Of a stretch of DNA of 64,000 nt, positions 1-11,341 are shown piece after piece. Location of the stretch: the NCBI RefSeq assembly GCF_001704415.2, contig NC_030823.1:70370458-70434457 (forward strand), read 5' to 3'. A model generated the notes under the pieces. That model was given only the letters and a program-made list of their open reading frames with translations. It had not been told where the DNA came from and ran no database searches. The stretch comes from Capra hircus (Eukaryota; Chordata; Mammalia; Artiodactyla; Bovidae). Each line of letters opens with the position of its first letter. Positions within the stretch are counted from its first letter, which is position 1. The position numbers and the translations under genes were made by a program.

Positions 1-829
1 CCTGGCCATTGCAGAAATCTGTAGGGATACAGTGGAAAACGAGGCAGCCATAGTGCCTGCTCTCCTGCAGTTTATGTTCCTGCAGGAGACAGAAAGTAAA
101 CCAGTCTGTAGAAGAGAGAAAGGTAGATTGGAATCAATACAGACTGTGGAAAGTGCCAAGAAGGAAATAAACATGAAGATACCAGTGACTGGTGGGGAAG
201 GGGAGACAAGACAGTGGTGTTTTTCTGATGTTGGAAAAATGCCCTGAGCCTGCCTTTCACAGAGGTGGAGGGAGAAGCATTCTAGGCAGAGAAAAAAGCA
301 AAGGCTCAGAGGTGGGAAAGGGCTCAGTGGTTTGAAAACTGTATCTCAAATGATATCTCTCTTTAAGAGCAACATGAAATCAGAGATGCTTTAAAAAAAA
401 AAGAATGCAGGGCTTCCCTGGTGGTCTAGTAGTTAAAAATCCGCCTGTAAGTGCAGGGGACGTGGGTCTGATCCCTGGTCCAGGAAGATCCCACATGCAG
501 CGGAACAGCTAAACCCGAGTGCCGCGACTACTGAGCCAGCACTCTAGAGCCTGAGAGCCGCAACTACCGAGTCCTTTAGGCCTAGAGCCTGTGCTCTGCA
601 GCAGGAGACGCCTCCACAGTGAGTAGCCCACACATGGCAGTGAAGAGTGGTCTTGGCTGACTGCAGCTAGAGAAAGCCCGCAAGCAGCGATGAAGACCCA
701 GCGCAAAACACACAAAAGCAGAAACAAACAACAACAACAGCAAAAGAAACTCTAGCTGATGTTCAACGTTTACTCTAGGACACCTCCCACCACAAGAAAA
801 CAAATTAATATTTCTATTTTGTCTTTTAG
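1..829 (+). other. LPGAT1: LPGAT1 last intron (3' part)
   Basis: This is the intron before the final LPGAT1 coding exon. It ends in a good acceptor: a pyrimidine-rich tract from about 811 followed by the AG at 828-829. The interval 270-360 resembles an ancient mammalian repeat seen elsewhere in the window. A CHR-2-type SINE occupies about 410-746. I see no coding exon in this stretch; the open frames here are short and unconserved in appearance. The upstream exons of the gene are outside the window. Confidence 0.8.
410..746 (+). mobile_element. CHR-2-type tRNA-derived SINE
   Basis: The head begins GGGCTTCCCTGGTGG and carries a degenerate internal pol III promoter (box B-like 'gtctgatccctgg'). 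The body follows the cetruminant CHR SINE pattern ('gatcccacatgc', 'gagcctgtgctctgcagcaggag'), and the element ends in an A-rich CAACAACAAC tail. It sits in sense orientation inside the LPGAT1 last intron. It is nearly full length and moderately diverged, so it is probably an old insertion shared by ruminants. Confidence 0.75.
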
Positions 830-981
830 GGGCTTTTCCACCTCCCAAGGGCCATAAGGAAGCTGTTTCCAGGGAGATGACCCTCAGCAATACGTGGATA
901 CTTCTCATACAGTCTTTTGCGTTTTTGTCAGGCTACATGTGGTACAGCATCTTCCAGTACTTTTACCATTGCCTGTTTTAG
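830..981 (+). CDS. LPGAT1: LPGAT1 final coding exon (lysophosphatidylglycerol acyltransferase 1), partial
   Basis: LPGAT1 is an ER-membrane lysophospholipid acyltransferase of the PlsC/AGPAT family that transfers fatty acyl chains to lysophospholipids (first described for lysophosphatidylglycerol, later for lysoPE and related lipids). Seen here is only its last coding exon. The first two bases complete a glycine codon split by the intron. Reading then continues for 49 codons, through PPPKGHKEAVSREMT, to a hydrophobic C-terminal segment (from about LSNTW to HCLF) that should form a membrane helix, and stops at TAG 979-981. I recognise this tail as the C-terminus of mammalian LPGAT1, which is about 370 residues long. 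The acyltransferase motifs are in upstream exons. A different frame stays open across the stop (917-1129) but has no start context or family match. The acceptor and frame agree with the known gene, so the call is firm; species-level differences from human are few. Confidence 0.93.
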
Positions 982-3900
982 GAATGGACTTGGACTTGTC
1001 ATGGTCACCATAGGAGTTTGGACTTTCCTAAGCGTGCATTATTTTACACGTGCAAATCAGAATATAAAAAACAAGCAAAGGAGATTCAATGGATGGATTA
1101 ATATTTATCCCCCTTTGGGATATTTTTAAACTCTACTAAAATGAGGATCAATAATATAATGACCTGCTAATATGTTTTAAGGATTTTTCATGTTTTAAAA
1201 CAATACACTCTACCACCCATTTATGCAAACATCACATTTGGAGAAGAAGAAATCATCAAATCATCCTAGAAGACTATCTGAGAGAAATTCTGTTGCCACC
1301 AGATGTATGTGATAATCTTGCCCAGACTCAGAAAACTGTGCGCGTCCATTCCTCTTAGCTAGTCGTCTCTGCTGGGCAGCACTGGGGCGTGCCCTCACCT
1401 CCATCAGCTCTGGCTCCATTCCCAGTAGCCTCGAGGCGAGCTGGTGGGCGCCTTCCAAGAGCTGCTTCCCTGTTGTTTGCAGAGACACCCGGTCCTCAAC
1501 AGCTCCATGAGGTTCGGTGTCAAGCGTGCCCCCGGGGCCAAAGCAGTGTCCAGTGACACATTCCGGTACTAGAAGGTGTTCTTCCAAAAGACCAGCTCAG
1601 TCCAATGCCGTGTTTACATGCATTCATGCTGCCCCTTTATGGGGAGGGGGGTTCACTTGATTTATCTTTTGTATAGAAGGCATATCATAGATTGATAATT
1701 GTCTTTTACAAAATGCACTTTTATCAGATGCATCTACAGCAGAGGATTAGCACTGTAGGTTGGAAACAGACGTGAACGTGATCAGCGAGTGAAATTCTTG
1801 AGAGGCTGCCTGTCTGTCTGCATGTTGATCTGTGCGCTGACGCTCCCCAGCGCCATCTGCACTGGGTACCACACCACGGCTTCTGTCCCGCTCAGAGCCT
1901 TCGTTTAGTTTTGTTCTCTTTTCTTTCCATTTTGCATTTTAGTATCAAATGCATATGGGGGTGGTTGAAATAAATTAAGGCATTTAACTGATCAAGTTAA
2001 GGTGAAATAGACTTATTTAATATAAGGACTGTAAGAGCTAGAGCCAGGCACTGACTTCCAATGGTGACACATTCTCACATGACACCCCCAGAACCTGCAT
2101 TTGTTCCCTTAGCATGTCAAGGAGCTACCCGTGCCAGAGTGGCATAACCAGGAGAGACCAGCAAAGAGGCTTCCCAGTTTCTTCCAGTTGATCTTGGAGA
2201 GGATAGAGTCAAGTTCATATTTCTAGAAAACTTTTTTTTTAAAACGATGTGTCCCTATATTCATGTGATTTGATTCTCCTCATAGGAGAACCAAACACTC
2301 CTCAGAAAGTGCTGGCACGGTGTCAACTGGTCACCTGCACTCCCAGTGTTGAGAGAGAGGTTGTGTTTTGGTTTGGGACTGTAAGACTATTTAGACCCTA
2401 GTGAGTCAGTGTACTTATTGGTGATGAGCATTGTTGATTCCCCTGTTGTCACTAATTGTACAAATGACAGTTTTGAGAAGTAGGCCAGAACCTAAAAGTA
2501 AAGGCTATTGTTTTCTATTTTTAAATAAACCAAAAAAAACAAAAACTGAAAAGATGTGAATTTTCTCCCGGTTATGTGGGAAAGGCAAAGCAACCAAATA
2601 AAAGCCCCCAGCAGCTCCATCTTTAGGGTTAATTCAGTACAGAGGTGAAAGAATGATTCATTACCTAAAATACCTCATTGAATAGTAGACAACTACTGGT
2701 GAAATGCAGAAGACAGTGTTAATATGTTTGGTTTGGTAGTGGGTATTATGCAGTTTTTTTTGAAATCTGAGCATTTTGTTATATGTGTTTTACAGTGACA
2801 GTAATTAGGTAAAGTCAGTCTCAATTAAAGGTATGAAGGATGATAGGAAGCTGGATAGAAACTTAAAGATGCTTCTGTTTGAGGCCCAGCAAACACTACT
2901 AGACAAGATGAATCGAAATTGTTCCCTTGAGAGAGTCAGCCAGCTGGGGGATAAGTAACTCACTGTGGAGTCTGGCATGCATAGTCCTAGCCAATAGACC
3001 TTTTTCGTCATTGCTAAGTAAACCGCAGATAGAGTGGCCAGTTCTCCCATCCAAAAAAAAAAAAAAAGAAATGCATACGTCAGTGTGATTTAGGGCCACT
3101 TTTGCTATCACTGTTCTCCACAGGAACATAATATTGTATAATGTACATGTCAAGCAGACTGTTCTGTAAGATGCTTTTGTTTTCAAGTGCAGTCATTTCA
3201 GCAGCTCTAGAGTGAAAAATACCAACAGATGTGTGAGTTAATTTTTGAAAATAGATCTGTGAGTTGTAAATAGATGTGTATTTGGTCTGCCCTATCCCTC
3301 TTTGATTCCTTATCAACATGTTCTTTCTCTTCTGTTGGCAAAACATGTTTGTCTGAGAGCATTGACTGTGCTTTCCTTATCAGTAACTGGAGTTCTCCTG
3401 CTTGCACTAGGGAAGGTAAAGAGAGAATCTGTGATTTTGTATGGCAACCAGGGAAGCAGCAATATGCCACTGTACAGAACCAAATCAAAAGTCCTAATCT
3501 GTATTTTCTTTGCAAAGTGAGATCAAAGGTTGTTTAGAGAGTATACATCTTTGTCAAGGGAAAAGAAAATAGAACTGTGCCAGTTTCTGTGCTAGCAGCT
3601 GGTAGAATCTCAGCACTTCCTGGTCTCAGCTGATCTGCCTGGATTCACATAGCAGAGAGGGCTGAGATCTCCCTGCTGGATTTTGGTCTCCATGAGTCAC
3701 AGTGATGGAGCATTGCTTGGCCACGGGCAGGTGCAGTGACTCCAGAGATGACCACCCCAGCAGTTCACACTTAACTTCCGAAACTGTCATTGGTGTTAAA
3801 AGATACAAATAGCGTGGAGAAACCTATATGCCAGTGGAAGGTAAAGAAAAATTACAGAACGGAAAATGATGTTTTGGGTGAGCAAACGAGTTGAGAATCT

Positions 3901-5950
3901 AAATAGTAGATTTTTTTTTTTAAGCTAGCTATGAGTTCAAATCTGTCATTAAGTAGTCCTTCATATTACAACCAACCCTTAATTTTTCCACGGGGAAAGA
4001 CCTAGAGATTACCAGAGTTAATCCAGTAATAAGTCATAGTAAACCAAAAATCTAATTGTATTTAGGAGTTTGAGTCCTTATTCTCATCAAACTGTTCTTC
4101 TTCTAGGGATGCGTATTAATTTTTTTAAAGAAAAGATTTCTGTTGTCTATCTATTTATGACTGTTCATGAGTAGTGAAAAGATTTGGAAAGACAGCTTCA
4201 GGAAGAGGAAACACAAAAGCCTGAATAATCTATGGGCTAGAAAAGAATCCATGAATAATCAAGAGCCGGTGGTATTGTCATTTTTTTTCAAGACTTTTTG
4301 TGAAAGTGAAATGTTAAATCACCGAATGTAAACCTCAGAACATCACTGTGGTATTAATAGCACTTGGGTCGGTGTTGCAATGCCTCTTCATTCTTTGTTC
4401 TCGCCACTCATGTCTTGTGGGTTTGTCTCGGTAATGTTTCTGACAATCATTTCCCTATAGACTGTTCTAAACTACTGTGACCTGGTTATAATTGTAGAAA
4501 GTTAATCATGGATATTCTTATTGGATTCTTTTTATATTTAAGGAAATTTTATTTACATTGCTAAATAGGAAGTTATTTTCTTCATTACACTATAGGACTT
4601 CGCTCCAGAGTTACCATTATGAGTACGTCAGCTCTAGTCTACAAAGGATGGATAAAAATGGTTAGCCTTATTTTCTTACAATGTAGTGCTGTGAATTTTA
4701 CATCTGTTAACATGAAAGGCGAAGTCAGAGCCACCCTGGGCAACAAGTATACTGGTTTATTTTATGAGACAGTAGAGACTAATAAGTTTGGGACCAAAGC
4801 CACCTAAATTGAACATTTTGGGGTCACAAAGGGGCCAGGTGTTCTCTGGAGCAGTCACTGGTTGGTGCTTTATTGCAATCATTTTGCACTGATACCCAAC
4901 AGTTAGGAACTGGACCCTGGGAATAAGCTGAGGGTGCTGTACTGTTGAGGGAGGGTGACTGTAGCCATACAGAAGATAAAATAAGGGTTTTTCTGCAAAA
5001 TTTCCATTTGAGGATTTTTACATTTAATATTTTTTTAAAACAGTTAAAAGAACAAAAAATATATGTGTAATCTAGTTGCAAGATATGCATACATATGTTG
5101 AATGGCTTTATTTTTGTTGTGTAAAACTGTTGAACACATGACTGTAATGCCCAAATTCTTTATGTGTAGGGGGTCTGTGCATTTTACAGTAACTCATTTC
5201 ATGATTGGATAATGAAACAGTTATACATTGAATTGCCATTGTTGTGTTACATGCTTTCCTTTTCTTTACAGTTATTACAGAGTTGTATTTATTTTATACA
5301 GGTGGATTTTCATTTTCCTGATGCCATAATGTTTACTTCAGCTTGTTGACCTGTCTTTCTTTGTCTATCTGCATGTTGTAATGTATGATAAGAATGAATG
5401 TAAAGGCTGTGGCACCTGTCATTAAATTTTGTAAAGGGCTGGTCACTCGTGGATCTATCTGGTTTATGAATGCATTTGCGATTATTTTAGTAACCAGAAT
5501 CACCTTTTCAGAAATTTAGATGTGAACACCAAAAGAAACATTTTTCCCAACAAAAATTTAATAGCTGGTTCTATTTTTTTTAATCTAGAAAAAATAAAGT
5601 TGATTTTTTTCAAGTAAAGTGCTTTTAATTCTTAGTAGTGGGGGTGGGGTGTTTGTATTTTACTGGAGAGATTTAGGCATTAACATCTGTGGACATGTAT
5701 TATGGCAGTTGGATGCTGAGGGCAAACTGAAAAACCAAAAGAAAAAAAACATTGTGCTTCCTTCTTTGGGTTTAAACTATTCCCCCAACTCCTTCCCCAC
5801 TTTCCCCATCTAGCGGTGTACTGGTAAATGTTGAATAGTCTGCCCTCCTAGAAAAAAAGTTCTGTATACAAGTGTACATGTTTGTTAAAATTTTGCTGAT
5901 AGCAAAGACATATAACACAGCTAACAAATAATAATAAAATATACTTTATT
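982..5950 (+). other. LPGAT1: LPGAT1 3' UTR (extent estimated)
   Basis: After the stop codon the sequence is AT-rich with few recognisable transposons for about 5 kb, unlike the repeat-dense DNA beyond it. That is what a long, selectively maintained 3' UTR looks like, and LPGAT1 mRNAs are known to carry one. Candidate poly(A) signals are AATAAA at 1969-1974, 2524-2529, 2597-2602, 5593-5598 and 5933-5938, and ATTAAA at 5421-5426. I place the distal end near 5950, but use of the 5421 signal or of one at 7312-7317 is equally possible from sequence alone. An A-run lies at 3053-3067. Confidence 0.6.
5933..5938 (+). terminator. LPGAT1: Candidate distal poly(A) signal of LPGAT1
   Basis: AATAAA lies in a run of AATAATAAAATA followed by 'ctttattgtc', a possible U/GU-rich downstream element. 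It is the last strong signal before the first SINE fragment (6135). An alternative pair is ATTAAA at 5421-5426 and AATAAA at 5593-5598, the latter followed by a T-rich stretch. Confidence 0.35.
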
Positions 5951-6134
5951 GTCAAGTCCATATAGCCAGTTCATTCTCCCAGGATGCTTTAATTGATTTT
6001 TGCTGAACTCTTGTAGCCAATCTATGATTGCAATTCGGCCATGATTTGAAAAATGGAATTACATCATAATTACTTATTACATTCTTAAATTTATTGTCAT
6101 TCAATCTTATATGTGATCTGATAAAGTGTTTCCT

Positions 6135-6185
6135 CAGTTCAGTTCAGTTGTTCAGTCATGTCTGACTCTTTGCGATCCCATGCAG
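6135..6185 (-). mobile_element. Short BovB/Bov-tA 3'-tail fragment
   Basis: The interval reads as the antisense of the shared BovB/Bov-tA end: repeated TTCAG units, then GTCATGTCTGACTCTTTGCG. Only about 50 bp remain. It is the first ruminant-specific repeat after the LPGAT1 stop codon. Confidence 0.7.
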
Positions 6186-6398
6186 AAAAAATTGTTTCTT
6201 ACCCTTGTGCAAATTATTCTCACTAAAGTGAACCACATTTGGCTTCATTACTCTTTGTAAGCTTATGTAACTTAATTTCAATAACAACTGTTTGGCAACT
6301 GCTGGCAAAATTTTAAAATTTAACAATCAGCTGTAGTGAGCCAGTAGGAGCTGTCTCCAGCACACTACTGTCCTGTGATCTTTTTAAAATTTAACTGT

Positions 6399-6429
6399 TA
6401 GTGTTGAGTAAACTCACTGCTCAACACTA
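6399..6429. repeat. Inverted repeat, 10-bp arms
   Basis: TAGTGTTGAG (6399-6408) is the exact reverse complement of CTCAACACTA (6420-6429), separated by 11 bases. It could form a small RNA or DNA hairpin if the LPGAT1 transcript reaches this far. It is too short for a microRNA precursor. Confidence 0.7.
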
Positions 6430-6579
6430 AAGGTCCTATTACTGACCCCTGCAGGGGCTTAATGGGTGGAAAGCATTAAGTCCTATAGAGCATGCTTTTG
6501 TTTATTTTTTCTAAGTTTTTTTTTTTTAATGTGGATCATTTAAAAAATCTTTGTCAAATTTGTCGCAATACTGTTCTCT

Positions 6580-6692
6580 TTTATATTTTTTGGCTATGAG
6601 CCATGGGGGGTCTCCTAGCTCCCTGACCAGGGATTGAACCCTCACACCCTACCTTGGAAGGTGAAGTTTTAACCACTGGACAGCCAGGGGAG
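6580..6692 (-). mobile_element. CHR-2-type SINE fragment
   Basis: The antisense tRNA-like head is recognisable: 'ggctatgagcc', 'ccctgaccagggattgaaccc', 'ttaaccactggacagccaggg'. Only the 5' part of the element is kept, with a T-rich stretch upstream. Confidence 0.7.
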
Positions 6693-7149
6693 TGGGCTTT
6701 TGATTTGGAGGATTTGACGACAGCAAATCTTTCCTCAAGTGCATGGGAAGCTTGGATTTTTCTAAAGTTGGTCCTTTGCTTTCATTTCTCAAAACTAGGT
6801 AAATTGATAGTAGGCATCTCTAAGATTCTGTTCTGAGCACTGAAAACACTCATTGTTTAGATATTTGGAGAATATGTTTGATCCCACTGAAAACTTTAAT
6901 GTATTTAAATGTCTCACACAGTCTGCCAAACAAGTTAAACAGTTCAAGTTCGGTCTACCTCCTCTTTCTCTGGACGTAGGATGCTATTCTGGTGAGGCTG
7001 TTACTGTTTCCCCCAGTGTGGTTTCTGTGGAAGATGAAGGACAGGCTGAGGACAGAGCCCTGAAAGCAAGTGTGAAGAACTCTGAGATCTGTTGCGGATC
7101 AGCCCTATTCTTCATGAGCTGGGAACAAAAGAAAAGCCATTGTTTTTAA

Positions 7150-8171
7150 TTTCCACTTAATATGAAAATGTTTGTTTTTAGAAAACGTTTCTTCCTGATG
7201 AAAAAGAAAATGTATTTTTAAAAGGAAAAAGTTTCCTCTTTTGGCTATAAGAAAAAGTCAGCTGTATGAGCATGTGTGACCATATCATAACATGCTGATA
7301 TGATATAAGTAAATAAATTTTTACCTCTCAGGACTTGGATAACCTTGTTCTTCACTCTTAGAGGCTTGAGAAACAAACTGAGTATCAATTACCCAGATCA
7401 TATTAAAACATACATGAATGGACTGTGGGAGGAGGGCTGCCTAACCACTGGAAATAAAACAGGCTCCTTTCCTAGTCAGCAAAATGCTCTTTATTAGCTG
7501 AGTAAACCCATTTTACAAAGAAAGAAACTGGAACTGTTTGGGTTTGTTTTTGTTTTTGTTTTTTTGCTGGAAAGCATGAGCATATTACAAAGCTCCCTCC
7601 TGAGTCTTCCCCCAGAAAATTTCTGTTGCTTCTTCTTGGAAAACTTACTGCTTTTTAGGTGTGTGATTCATTCTAGAGGTGATGGTAAAGTTCTCATTGT
7701 TGAAGAGGGAGCTCTGGGCCATCCTTTTGATGACAGCAGCTGTCTCAGCGATGTCACTGAGAAATCACACGGCTAGGACATCTCCCCTAAAATTATCAAT
7801 TCTGCATCTTCATTCCTTTGTTTCATTTTTGACACCAAACTGCCTGAAAAGGTCTTTATCTTCAGTTCTTACCAGTTAACACCGAACACTATCAGAGTCA
7901 GCTGATGGATAGTTAAAGGAAAAGAAAATAGATACCTATAAGTTGGGGGAGTTGGGAGGGGATTGGAAGAGGTTGAAATACTAGGAAGAGGAACCCAGGA
8001 GTGTTAAAAGACAAAGAAAGTGCCAAAGTCTGCTGTCTACAAACAGGTACACACACCCCTGATCAATGAGGACCCCAAAGAGTATTCAGACACAGTCTTA
8101 AGGAATCAGCTTCCGTGTGAACTGTCCTCAGGCTACCGTTCCTGCGGGCTCACGTCTAAAGGATCACAGTA
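7150..8171. other. Intergenic, no gene recognised
   Basis: AT-rich non-coding sequence. It holds a possible late poly(A) signal for LPGAT1 (AATAAA, 7312-7317) and a TTTTTG-type simple repeat at about 7543-7566. Short open frames at 7564-7879 have no recognisable domain. I see no repeat family that I can name. Confidence 0.5.
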
Positions 8172-8345
8172 TGCAGTGTTAGTCACTCTGTGCCCCACCA
8201 GGCTGCTCTGTCCGTGGAATTCTAAAGGCAAGAATACTGGAGTGGGTTGCCATTTCCTTCTCCAGGGGATCTTCCCAGTCCAGGGATCAAACCCAGGTAT
8301 CCTGCACTGTAGGTAGATTCTTTACCGTCTGAGCCACCAGAGTAG
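8172..8345 (-). mobile_element. Bov-tA SINE
   Basis: Antisense copy. From left to right it has the 'agtcactctg' tail side, 'ggcaagaatactggagtggg', 'cttctccaggggatcttccc' and the tRNA-like head ending 'ccgtctgagccaccag'. The head side is complete and the tail side is shortened and diverged. Confidence 0.85.
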
Positions 8346-10960
8346 TTTAGAGGAGCCCAGCTGCCATTTTAGATACTCTGCCCTCTTGGCAGAAGTAAGA
8401 TATGCCTCTCAGCCATTAGGCATCTCCAGGATACCAAAACAAAGGGATAATTCAAAATATTGGTGACAAGGAGCCTCTTTTAATCAAGGCATCTAGGGCC
8501 CACAATAGGGCTTTTTCTCTTTCCCTCTTTCCCTGATATGTACACATCTTAATAAGGACAAAGAATAGCATTGGAAATGAGACATCTGGGCCTGCATTGG
8601 GTCTGTTGAACTCTGATAGGTCTGGTGTGGAGCAGGGAGAGCAATGGCAACTTGGAGCACCCCAAAAAGCAGCAACCAAGACTTCTTTTGTCTTAGACCC
8701 AGGACTGGCACAATGTCACTTTGGCCACAGTGACTCACAGGGCAGTATGGGAGGGCCTACTAAAGGGTATGGATACCAGAAGGCATGGCTTATTTGGGAG
8801 CCATCTTTGAAGACCAGCTATCACAGTGAAACAATTCCTCAGCTATTTGAATAATTAAAGAATGCTACATGGGTCTAGCAGAACTCTCTCCCTTCTAAAA
8901 GTTTGCTCATAATTTCAATAATTGGAAATTTTTTGAGTCTGAATACTTTAAGAGGATTAGATCTGTTGATCCATCACTCATTCATACAAATCACATTAAT
9001 CAAAGGGACACCAATCTAAAACAATGGAGGTTTTGTTTGGGAATAATCTTCGTATTACTTTGGCACTGACTGACGCATAACTCATTGGCCCTTACAATTT
9101 CAGAGCTCCTGGAACTTTAGAAATCACCTTGTTTAGAGATGGCACGTTTCATTCTGGGACAATTTTGGTCCATTGCTGGTTGCATTAAATGACTGCTTAA
9201 TCGAATTGTGGGGACTAGAACCAGGCCTTTTGATTTCCATTCAAATGTTTTCCTCAAAACAGCAGATTGGCCTCTGTTGGATTTCTGTTTTTAGTAAATG
9301 AGAGTTAAATCTAAATTAGGTATGCTTGTTAAAGAGGGTGATGGACCGAAAGCCTTCTATAATTTCATTTTCCCCAATTTTAAACTAACCATAAGAGCTC
9401 CCAAACCCTAGAAGATTACTTTTTAAGATAAGATATGGTCCCCTTAGCTGTTACAGAAATACAATTAACCACTAAAAAGTTGGAAACCCATATTTTTTAT
9501 CTTTTTTGATATGGATATGAAATGTATTTTGTTTTTATTTTTGCCACAGAGACTGCAACATAAAGAGACATTTGTTTCCAACTAAAGGGGATAGAGATTT
9601 CAGTCTCATGATGGTTCCTTTCATTTCTGAATTCCAGGTATGAAACTAGAATCAGGTGATAATTCTTTACTAGCTCTAGTACCTAAATGTCCCTTCATCA
9701 TGGTGGCCTCTGAGTTCCAGGGGTTGTTCAAGTAAGAGTCCCAGACAAGCAGTGGAACCAAGGACTCGTCAAATGAGTCTGAATGGCACCCCCTTTGACA
9801 AGGTTCTTTTTCACTCAACCTCATGCTCATGTTTTAAATGGGAAAGTTTCAAAGAGGTCTCTTCAGTGTTAAGTGAGATCATACAATGTGCTTCACATTG
9901 TATGAATGCAATGTGGGGAGGCTGTTTTATCCCTCTCCAAGTAGGTTTAGCAGATGACGTAAATTATTCTCACACCTGGCTGTGCCTAAGGTCCAAATAG
10001 CTGGTTTGGTGCATAGGAATTTTATCACTATGGCATAGGCTATAGTGCCCAGTATCTCATGCTCCAGACTCCCAGGGAAACTGAAATGCAGTTAGCATAG
10101 CCAAGCTCCTAACCTCACCTAGTCAGACTCTATCTATTTATCTACGGCTCCAGACAGCAGCAAGAAAAGGCTTTGTAGGCAGAGAGCCAATTAGAAAGGT
10201 GAGGAGGCTAGGGCATAAAGAGGAAATAGGACCTGATAGACAGAAGACATTACATAGTCCTAATAGGGACCTATTTTTGCTTCTGAGACATGATGTCACT
10301 TGTGGTGAAGACCTTGAACTCATTATCAAAAGTGAGGGAAATAAAACTTCTAGTAGTTGGAAGCTACCCACCAGCCCACGGTTCTCTATGTATAATTCAT
10401 ATGATCCTAAATATAAAAGCGTGCTTTGACAGAATCCTAAAGATTCAGGAAGCTGCACTAATTCTGAAAACCTTTTCCTTTCTAGTTACAGTAGATTCTG
10501 AGGTTTGTATCTTGAGAACTGACATTTCATCTTCCAGGTTTAAGTATGGTATCCTCAATTCTTGGAAATCTGGGTACCAGAAGGAAGTGGGCAGATTAGA
10601 ATCAAATGTTGCTTGTGGTTATGGAGGTGTCATGGTGAAGTACAGAGGGACTTTCAGCAGAGCTGAGACAGCAGGCATGGGTTTGAGGCCTGGCTCTGCT
10701 GAAGGTTGGAGGGGAGAAATGATAGAAAGGTGATGTTTCAAAGCCCAATCTGGCCCTAAGGGCCTTTGAGTTCCCAGCCAGATAGCCCCCAGGCTGTTCC
10801 GTCTACCATTCACAGAACTTCTTCAGAGCATCAACACCTGAAGGTAGAACTCCCTGAGAAAGAGGACGAAGGCTCTGATAAGAGGATGGAACAGGTCTCT
10901 GAGAGGAGATTTGGAAATACTTAGAGTCACTATCCAGTGATGACTCACGGAGATACACCT
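8346..10960. other. Intergenic, no gene recognised
   Basis: Non-coding sequence without a repeat I can name. An open frame at 10290-10733 (147 codons) lacks any domain, signal or splice context and is treated as chance. The only structural feature is the near-perfect hairpin at 9879-9905. Confidence 0.5.
9879..9905. repeat. Perfect 12-bp inverted repeat with 3-nt loop
   Basis: TCATACAATGTG (9879-9890), loop CTT, then CACATTGTATGA (9894-9905). The arms are exact reverse complements. No transposon or RNA gene that I recognise surrounds it. Confidence 0.85.
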
Positions 10961-10971
10961 GTGCCTGCTCT

Positions 10972-11330
10972 CAGTTCAGTTCAGCCGCTCAGTGAAGTCC
11001 AACTCTTTGTGACCCCATGGACTGCAGCACACCAGGCTTCCCTGTCCTTCACTATCTCCTGGAGCTTGCTCAAACTCACATCCATTGAGTCAGTGATGCC
11101 ATCCAACCATCTCATCCTTGGTTGTCCCCTTCTCCTCCCGCCTTCAATCTTTCCCAGCATCAGAGTCTTTTCCAATGAGTCAGCTCTTTGCATCAGGTGG
11201 CCAAAATATTGGAGTTTCAGCTTCAGCATCAGTCTTTCCAATGAACATTCAGGAGTGACTTCCTTTAGGATGGACTGGTTCGATCTCCTTGCAAGCCAAG
11301 GGACTCTCAAGAGTCTTCTCCAACACCACA
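10972..11330 (-). mobile_element. BovB LINE 3' end
   Basis: A 5'-truncated BovB in antisense orientation. The complementary strand still encodes much of the ORF2 C-terminus (LQYFGHLMQRADSLEKTLML, then GGRRRGQPRMRWLDGITDS). The TTCAG-repeat tail is at the left end. Flanks GTGCCTGCTCT (10961-10971) and GTGTCTGCCCT (11331-11341) match at 9 of 11 positions, both differences being transitions, and look like an aged target-site duplication. Confidence 0.88.
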
Positions 11331-11341
11331 GTGTCTGCCCT

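Noticed and set aside
917..1129. Open frame overlapping the LPGAT1 stop
   Set aside because: Alternative frame of the last exon and 3' UTR; the known LPGAT1 frame ends at 981.
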